64,000 bases of DNA from Zygosaccharomyces rouxii (Eukaryota; Ascomycota; Saccharomycetes; Saccharomycetales; Saccharomycetaceae): contig NC_012995.1 of NCBI RefSeq assembly GCF_000026365.1, positions 1,490,289-1,554,288 of the forward strand. Direction: 5' to 3'. This document shows positions 60,527 through 64,000 of this stretch, one piece after another. How positions within the stretch are numbered: the first letter of the stretch is position 1; each line of letters begins with the position of its first letter. The notes below the pieces were generated by a model. The model had not been told where the DNA came from, did not search any database, and saw only the letters and a program-made list of their open reading frames with translations. The position numbers and the translations under genes are program-made.

Positions 60527-61555
60527 CTAAGAGGGTGCGCATACCTTATTAGTTTCACGAACGATATCCTTAAGATCGGAATAGCTAGTATCTTCAGATT
60601 TTAAGGGCAGAAGCATGAATTGAGATTCGTAGAAATCCAAACATTCCTTTCCATCAGGAAATTTTTCGTGTGCATGAGTCCATATTCCCTCGACACGCAG
60701 GTACCAGTTCATGTGACTGGCTATACGATCCCACTTTTCGAGATCATCTCCAGGAGCAAAGTGCATCACAGTTGCTAGAAATTTCACTCTTTGAGTAATA
60801 TCTACAGCTTTGTACTTCTCTTTGATATGTGACTCGTAAGCACCAAAGATATCTTTAAAATTGTAATAAAGTAGCCATATTGTTATCATAGAGTAGCTAT
60901 CATTCGCAAGTTTCAAAACTGTAAAACCAAGCGGGGATCGTACATTTTTGAGAAAGCCTCTATCGGAAATAAGCCGCATAAATCTCCCGTAGCGCTCATT
61001 GCCTGGCAAAGACTTAGGGTTTGAGGGAAATTCATCCTGGAGAAACTTTTTGTAAACCTCATTTGTTGCCTGGCTGTAACGTTTTACAGCTTCAAGAGAG
61101 ACATCAGGCGCTGAAATCACGGAAGGTCTCAAGATGTGTTCTCTGAAGGAATTGTGACACTCGTCTCCGTCACAAAAAAAATGACGTGATCTCCAATAGT
61201 CCTGTTCATAAAATTCATTATTCATTTTGGATGCTACCTCATGCCATTTCTTCGTATCAAGTCCAGGATTCACAGCTAAAACATTACGAGAAAACATTTC
61301 TTTCGTATTGGAAAGTACTTTATCTTTTCTAATACGAAATTGGTGGCGGAGGAGAAAGAAGAACAGACCAATCACAACAGCACCAATGTAACCGATGTAA
61401 GTGAAAACAACTACCTCGATAACACACAAAGATATAATTACTCGCCAGGAAAGATCAAAGTCGCATACATTGTGAACTATGCTCCTTAAAATGCGTCTGA
61501 AAGAATACTCCAGCGGCATAGGCTTGGGTTCTTTTTGATCGAGGTGCTTTTCCAT
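60527..61555 (-). CDS. DUP-family (DUP380/COS-like) membrane protein
   Basis: A 342-residue protein. Two membrane spans lie back to back near the N-terminus (about 39-69). A repeated motif follows: W104-HEVASKMN followed by FFCDGDECHNSF, and W275-DRIASHMNWYL followed by KFPDGKECLDFY. This W-x3-A-x2-MN / DG-x-EC pattern is the DUP domain of the COS and DUP240 proteins of yeast subtelomeres. Cos proteins act in endosomal sorting of ubiquitinated membrane proteins. With two domains it has the DUP380 layout. Only 143 bp separate its start from the divergent Vps10-like gene, so they may share a promoter. Specific function unknown. Confidence 0.75.
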   Translation of the reverse strand: MEKHLDQKEPKPMPLEYSFRRILRSIVHNVCDFDLSWRVIISLCVIEVVVFTYIGYIGAVVIGLFFFLLRHQFRIRKDKVLSNTKEMFSRNVLAVNPGLDTKKWHEVASKMNNEFYEQDYWRSRHFFCDGDECHNSFREHILRPSVISAPDVSLEAVKRYSQATNEVYKKFLQDEFPSNPKSLPGNERYGRFMRLISDRGFLKNVRSPLGFTVLKLANDSYSMITIWLLYYNFKDIFGAYESHIKEKYKAVDITQRVKFLATVMHFAPGDDLEKWDRIASHMNWYLRVEGIWTHAHEKFPDGKECLDFYESQFMLLPLKSEDTSYSDLKDIVRETNKVCAPS

Positions 61556-61698
61556 GCTGGTGGTGATCTGCAGCTTGAAAGAAAAAACCTCCTGCAGCGC
61601 TCACCTTCTTATCTACATTATCAACATTACCCGAAGAAATCCAGAGAAAGAAAAATTGATATAAGACCGGGGCCTGCGGATCTCGGGGATTCTTGGGC

Positions 61699-63798
61699 AT
61701 GCATTGCAACCATTGGCAACCAAAGATGCAAATATATCCTTTTTTGATATTTAGTGCTTTGTGGGCTCTAGGAACAACCCAGGAGTTTGTTCCTACGGTA
61801 TGGAGATCTAATGTGGAGGTTTATGAAACCGATTTTGAGCATTGGGGTGGCGTCTTGGATGCCTTCAGGGATTCCAATACTTTGATGTTTCATTTCGAGG
61901 ATAATTTCGAGGATCGTTTGCTGATAACATTTGATAACGGTAGGAATTGGCGAACTGTAGATGTGTTTGGGGAAGGTATTCCATGGGTGGATGTTGATAA
62001 GTTTCATAAAGAGAGAGCGTTCGTAACGACCTCGTCTGGAAAGATCTATATGACGGAAGATCAGGGAAGAAGTTGGAAGCAACTTTCTTTACCACAGGAC
62101 GAGATTGATTGCTTCTCTGACACACATCCTTTCAATACGAATCTTCTATTGCTACACTGCGATTCCCGGCTGGAAAATAATCCAGAGACAACTCCAGATT
62201 CATCCTCTTTTCAGGAACGTATCGCTTACGCTTCTGATGACGCTGGGAAAAGCTTTAGACGTATTTCGGCGCCATTTGAAGAATATGAAGCTACCCAAGA
62301 CCTAGAATACCGTGGTACTGACTGCCAGTTTGCCACTTTATCAAAAGAGTCTATTTTCGATAGGGATGGAATTTATTGCATGCACCGTTTGAGAAACAGG
62401 ACGGAAATTCAAAAACAGTCTACACATCCATATGGTATGGGTACCGCCTTCTACACAACCGATTTGGGTCAAAGTACAAAACTCTTTGATGAATTAAAAA
62501 GCTCTTCGGTAGAAAATATATGGGTTTTTCCCTTCCATATTTTGGTAATTACATCAGAGGCCAATGAAGTGGACGGTACTGCACACAGAATTTGGGTTTC
62601 TACAGGCGGGCCTCTCAAACCTGCATGCCTACCTAAGCGGGTGGCCTCTTTACCACATGTGGTCAGCATGCCACTGGAGCTTGATCGAGAGCGTATATTA
62701 TTAAGTGCTGTTTTGGAAGAAGATGAAGGTCACGGAAAATCCGAGCATTTCCTACTGTCCGATTCTTCTGGTCTCAACTTTTCTCTCATCGACTCCATAA
62801 CACAAGAACCTGCTCAGCATGTGATGATAAAAAAGCTATATAACCTCGAGGGAACAGTATGGGGTGAATTCATTTTTAGAGAGGTTCATAATCGGAGCAC
62901 GGAATTGAGCATGGATGAAACAAATCTTGATAAGAAGGTCAATTGGCTTCAAAGAATTATTGAATTTATAAAGAAGCATGTCCTCCACAGAAAGCCCTAT
63001 CCCCTCATGGAACCTTTCCCCTTTATCGAATATAAACGATTTTCCAAGAATAAAATAAGCTTCGACAATGGGGAAACATGGACCAATTTAAAGGTTGTGG
63101 ATCCATCTGGAAAACATAAGAACCTTTTCCAATGCGATATCGATGATGTAGAACACTGTTCTTTCCAGAAAAAAAATTTTTATTCTCCATTAATTAGAAA
63201 TGAACCAACAGCTGGTATACTCATGGAAACCGGTGTTGTTAGAGAACGTTCCCTAATCTTAGGTGAAAAAGATGCAATGGCTTTTATTTCACGAGACGGT
63301 GGTGCTTCTTGGGAGGTGGCTTTTGAATTTCCTGTGTATGCAGCATTTTTGGATTTTGGGAACATTATCGTTGCTATACCCAAGTTGTCTCAGAAAAACG
63401 GTAGGACATTGAAGAAGTTCTTTTATTCTGTGGATCAGGGAAATAATTGGAGGGAATATTACCTCGATATCGTACTTGATGAACCTGCACATGCGTACGA
63501 TCTCGTACTTGATAGCTGGGGTTTAAACGCTGTGATAGGCCTTGTTAAACAAAAATACGAGCGGTCCAGTAAATATACCTTTTACACAATAGACTTTTCA
63601 GAAGTGTTCGGGGGGAGTGCTTGCACTGACGAAGATTGGGAAAAATGGTTTTTGTCTGATGGCAAGTGTTTTAATGGTGTCAAGTACAGCTTTAACAGAA
63701 GAAAAGCGGATGCCCAATGTTTGATGAGGAAAACATTTGAAGAGCTAACACTAAATGAGGAGAGTTGTGAGCCTAAAGACATCCAGAGTAATATTTAG
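61699..63798 (+). CDS. Vps10/sortilin-domain protein, single-domain short form
   Basis: A 699-residue protein with a signal peptide (about residues 10-28, IYPFLIFSALWALGTTQ) followed by one Vps10 beta-propeller domain. Asp-box blades are seen as TFDNGRNW, TEDQGRSW, SFDNGETW, SRDGGASW and SVDQGNNW. It then enters the cysteine-rich 10CC module (CTDEDWEKWFLSDGKCFNGVKYS) and stops soon after. Vps10/Vth1 of S. cerevisiae (about 1550-1580 residues) carry two such domains, a membrane span and a cytosolic tail; all of the second half is absent. It would be secreted or lumenal, like a decoy or remnant receptor. The ATG at 61699 is the first; 61726 is an alternative. YNR065C/YNR066C are comparable subtelomeric relatives. 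Confidence 0.82.
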   Translation: MHCNHWQPKMQIYPFLIFSALWALGTTQEFVPTVWRSNVEVYETDFEHWGGVLDAFRDSNTLMFHFEDNFEDRLLITFDNGRNWRTVDVFGEGIPWVDVDKFHKERAFVTTSSGKIYMTEDQGRSWKQLSLPQDEIDCFSDTHPFNTNLLLLHCDSRLENNPETTPDSSSFQERIAYASDDAGKSFRRISAPFEEYEATQDLEYRGTDCQFATLSKESIFDRDGIYCMHRLRNRTEIQKQSTHPYGMGTAFYTTDLGQSTKLFDELKSSSVENIWVFPFHILVITSEANEVDGTAHRIWVSTGGPLKPACLPKRVASLPHVVSMPLELDRERILLSAVLEEDEGHGKSEHFLLSDSSGLNFSLIDSITQEPAQHVMIKKLYNLEGTVWGEFIFREVHNRSTELSMDETNLDKKVNWLQRIIEFIKKHVLHRKPYPLMEPFPFIEYKRFSKNKISFDNGETWTNLKVVDPSGKHKNLFQCDIDDVEHCSFQKKNFYSPLIRNEPTAGILMETGVVRERSLILGEKDAMAFISRDGGASWEVAFEFPVYAAFLDFGNIIVAIPKLSQKNGRTLKKFFYSVDQGNNWREYYLDIVLDEPAHAYDLVLDSWGLNAVIGLVKQKYERSSKYTFYTIDFSEVFGGSACTDEDWEKWFLSDGKCFNGVKYSFNRRKADAQCLMRKTFEELTLNEESCEPKDIQSNI

Positions 63799-64000
63799 TT
63801 GTTTTTGAGAAGTTTTTGTCGCCAGTTTTTCGATTCTTAATGTGTTGTTTGGTTGTTAATATGGGTAAATGGACGTCAATCTGGGGCTGGCTACCAAATT
63901 AACTCTCTTCAGGTAGTTAACGAGGCACTTCTGCACACACAAGAATTTCTTAAGTAAAAATGGAATTCTCAACTATAAATGTTAATTCTATTATCCCAAA
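63799..64000. other. 3' region of the Vps10-like gene to window edge
   Basis: 202 bp, no continuing Vps10 homology visible in any frame and no new gene. Confidence 0.4.

Overview
The window is nuclear DNA from a budding yeast of the Saccharomycetaceae that did not undergo (or branched before) the whole-genome duplication. It looks most like Zygosaccharomyces or a close relative such as Torulaspora; this is inferred from gene content and order, not from a database match. Genes are intron-poor. Ribosome-biogenesis promoters carry PAC (GATGAG) and RRPE (TGAAAAATTTT) motifs. The gene order interleaves two Saccharomyces cerevisiae regions, YCL047-YCL067 on chromosome III and YDR520-YDR532 on chromosome IV, as expected for a single pre-duplication ancestor of that pair.

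Positions 1-39,460 are a dense conserved block. In order: the end of POF1, URC2, SPS2, SPS1, AGE1, a small GPI-type wall protein, DCG1, SNA2, RBA50, KRE28, CAB1, APA1/2, QCR7, LRE1/HLR1, PBN1, SPB1, KAR4, an unplaced acidic protein, PEX34, PRD1, MIC10, ADF1, KRR1, MRC1, VAC17 and CHA1. Functions include sporulation, ribosome assembly (SPB1, KRR1), the replication checkpoint (MRC1), vacuole and peroxisome biology, and basic metabolism.

Positions 39,461-47,234 are gene-poor and hold a mating-type cassette with divergent alpha2 and alpha1 genes. Its position beside CHA1 and a subtelomere-like region marks it as the silent HML cassette. It is inverted relative to CHA1 compared with S. cerevisiae. 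On its CHA1 side lie five direct repeats resembling Mcm1 sites and a 300-bp GC-rich island. The island lies in an open frame that continues in phase from the alpha2 stop codon.

Positions 47,235-64,000 are subtelomere-like: a frameshifted catalase pseudogene divergent from a GMC oxidoreductase, a 4.6-kb gene desert, a GRE2-type reductase, a FET4-type iron permease, a DUP-family membrane protein divergent from a shortened Vps10-domain protein, then the window edge. The most unusual signals are around the HML cassette and in the decayed oxidase/catalase pair. Binding-site calls are motif matches by eye only.
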